Origin: Bacteroidota bacterium
GTDB taxonomy: Bacteria; Bacteroidota; Bacteroidia; Bacteroidales; UBA12481
Length of the DNA: 64,000 nt
Reading direction: 5' to 3'
Assembly (NCBI GenBank): GCA_018669475.1
Contig: JABHCC010000019.1
Span: 1-64,000 of the forward strand
Of this stretch, positions 62,673-64,000 are shown piece by piece. Within the stretch, counting starts at the first letter, position 1. The number at the start of each line of letters is the position of its first letter. The position numbers were made by a program, and so were the translations under genes. The notes under the pieces are model-generated. The model was given only the letters and a program-made list of their open reading frames with translations. It made no database searches and was not told where the DNA came from.

Positions 62673-62724
62673 ACCAGTACAATAAAAATGAACTTAAAAC
62701 AAGCGACACGCAACCAAGCCCGAA

Positions 62725-63252
62725 TCAAGTCTTTGATTGTCCTATCCACCTGTGCATCCCAACCCTTAGACCAATTGTGGCAACTGGGAATGGCATCCAG
62801 GGATGAGTATGGGTTAAATTGTAAGATATAGGAAATGCATGACTTAGATAAGGTTCAACAAGGACTTTGCCGTTTATCAATGATTTGTGAGTAAGCTTTA
62901 ATCCAGGCAAGAACGCTAAATTCAGCTTTTCCTGATTATTGTACATTAACGAAGTTCCAAGATACCAGCACAAGTTCAACCCTGAGAATTTATCCCGTTT
63001 AAAGTACAATCTCCTTTCTATTGCCCCTTCGATTCCAAATGCTGGCTCATTCAAGTAGATGGCAGAACCAACAATTCCACCTCCAACCCAGCAATTCCAT
63101 GTGGTTCTTGGATAAACTACCTTTTCATAACAAATTATTCCCTCAAAAGAATAACCAATAAGCGCATAGTGGTGTAGCCAGTAGGGGATCATATCGCATT
63201 TAGCAGATTTACTTGCAAATACCAGCAGTAGAACTATAAGAAGTTTTCGCAT
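62725..63252 (-). CDS. exported protein of unknown function, barrel-like
   Basis: A 175-aa protein with a signal peptide (to about SAKC, residue 19). The mature part is rich in alternating aromatic/Gly strands (GGGIVGSAIYL, CWYLGTSLMYN, FPVATIGLRVGMHRW) and looks like a small beta-barrel or outer-membrane fold. No family named. Neighbours give no hint. Confidence 0.6.
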   Translation of the reverse strand: MRKLLIVLLLVFASKSAKCDMIPYWLHHYALIGYSFEGIICYEKVVYPRTTWNCWVGGGIVGSAIYLNEPAFGIEGAIERRLYFKRDKFSGLNLCWYLGTSLMYNNQEKLNLAFLPGLKLTHKSLINGKVLVEPYLSHAFPISYNLTHTHPWMPFPVATIGLRVGMHRWIGQSKT

Positions 63253-63437
63253 TAGTCAGATAAGTATAGTAAAGGGGGCTTCAAGAGTAAAGATACTATC
63301 TATTTCTAATTTTATGATCTTAGGGTTTGGTACCGCTTTAGTTTTGTACATATTCAGTCAAAACATGGCATGATAGTTGTATTTTATGAGGCCCCCCAAT
63401 CGTTCTTAAAATAGACTGATCCACTAACTGAACTTTT

Positions 63438-63752
63438 ATGAAAAAACCATTGATTGTGGCTTTATGCCTCTGCGTGCCTTTTTTTGCCTTTTCGCAATTT
63501 CAGAAATATGATTTGAGTACTTATAAGCTACCGAATATTAAAACCAGACTGTTGAATTTTGAGGGGTATTTTACGGGTTCTCAGAATTCATACCAGAAAT
63601 ATATTAATCCAACAGAACCAATTCCTGAGAGCTGGACATATAACAATCAATTGAAAGGAGATGGGAAAGTGAGTTATTCGCAATTCATTAATAATGAAAA
63701 CTATCAGGGGAGCCTGAATGCAACAGCATCACTGCTTTACAGTATCTTTTAA
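63438..63752 (+). CDS. short exported protein, probably truncated
   Basis: A 104-aa product with a clear signal peptide (to about AFSQ, residue 20), then YDLSTYKLPNIKTRLLNFEG and later NATASLLYSIF before a stop. The N-terminus has the look of a larger outer-membrane protein of Bacteroidota (early strands begin near the end, GSLNATASLLYS), so the gene may be cut short by a deletion or nonsense change. I cannot identify the family. Confidence 0.5.
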   Translation: MKKPLIVALCLCVPFFAFSQFQKYDLSTYKLPNIKTRLLNFEGYFTGSQNSYQKYINPTEPIPESWTYNNQLKGDGKVSYSQFINNENYQGSLNATASLLYSIF

Positions 63753-63771
63753 GCACCAGGAATTAAAAAAC

Positions 63772-64000
63772 CTATATTTGGTTTTGTTTCATACGAAGAA
63801 TCATAATTATTGGGCCCTGATCTTCTGCTGGATTATCTGCAAGCTCAAATAATTCATCCCTTAATTCAGGATTTGTTACCTCCATATTTCTGATTTTATC
63901 TCTTTCTCGATAGTAACCATTGTCTTCCCAATAATATCTACTCACACAGATATCTTGATCAGGATAATAGCTACCATAACTTGCAATGCTTACACGAAAC
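63772..64000 (-). CDS. partial CDS running off the right edge
   Basis: The minus strand is open from the window edge to a TAG at 63774-63772, giving the last 75 codons of a protein whose start lies outside. The sequence includes VSIASYGSYYPDQDICVSRY, WEDNGYYRERDKIR and ELADNPAEDQGPIIMILRMK, and looks like real protein (Tyr-rich, then acidic helix). The family is not recognised. Confidence 0.6.
   Translation of the reverse strand, partial: FRVSIASYGSYYPDQDICVSRYYWEDNGYYRERDKIRNMEVTNPELRDELFELADNPAEDQGPIIMILRMKQNQI

Overview
The window is 64 kb of AT-rich chromosome from a member of the Bacteroidota, probably near the Bacteroidales/Marinilabiliales; genus cannot be told from the sequence. The evidence is a type IX secretion (T9SS) sorting domain, a lineage-specific gene set (DUF4292, DUF4175, DUF4271, FISUMP paralogs, 6-bladed beta-propeller lipoproteins, a PheS with a Cys-rich insert), many SPII lipoproteins, weak Shine-Dalgarno signals and TAnnTTTG-type promoter candidates. 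No rRNA, IS element, prophage or CRISPR array was seen. One tRNA (Val, GAC) lies near the left edge.

About 0.2-43 kb is mostly housekeeping: cyclophilin-pheS, an OsmC protein, a Crp/Fnr regulator, a BASS transporter with an acyltransferase, ruvB with a receiver protein, rpiB-lutB, hemW, an M24 peptidase-CDF transporter-flippase run, then dut and a tight envelope block (TPR, DUF4292 lipoprotein, EnvC-like, DUF4175, ybeY). mnmG-ade-uvrC follows, with a parS-like palindrome directly after mnmG. DUF4271-hemD-rnpA-yidD-ctpA continues rightward. A leftward group holds moaE-moaD-mobA, polA, queD, an ArsR regulator, deoC, dtd and a 51-aa YqaE/Pmp3 protein.

About 45-52 kb is accessory: a nitroreductase-like protein, a DUF1080 protein, a CDGSH/Fer4 protein, a CPA2 antiporter, a FISUMP protein and a TPR lipoprotein. 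From 53 kb to the right edge the region looks eroded: secreted proteins of unknown function are mixed with a decapitated LytTR response regulator, a truncated RhuM gene, a short FG-GAP-like remnant and a short secreted fragment. A coding region runs off the right end.

The most unusual signal is a dispersed leader element of about 100 bp, present in six full, partial or diverged copies. Five sit directly upstream of a gene (a BNR/T9SS protein, dut, mnmG and two secreted unknowns) and one is an orphan. Five copies contain a small upstream ORF, in three of them reading MIVFVVRAPS plus two residues. In four copies exactly 16 nt separate its stop codon from the start codon position of the main gene. 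In the dut copy the dut start codon sits exactly where the small ORF would start. This looks like a mobile or duplicated translational leader and is the main candidate for an undescribed system.
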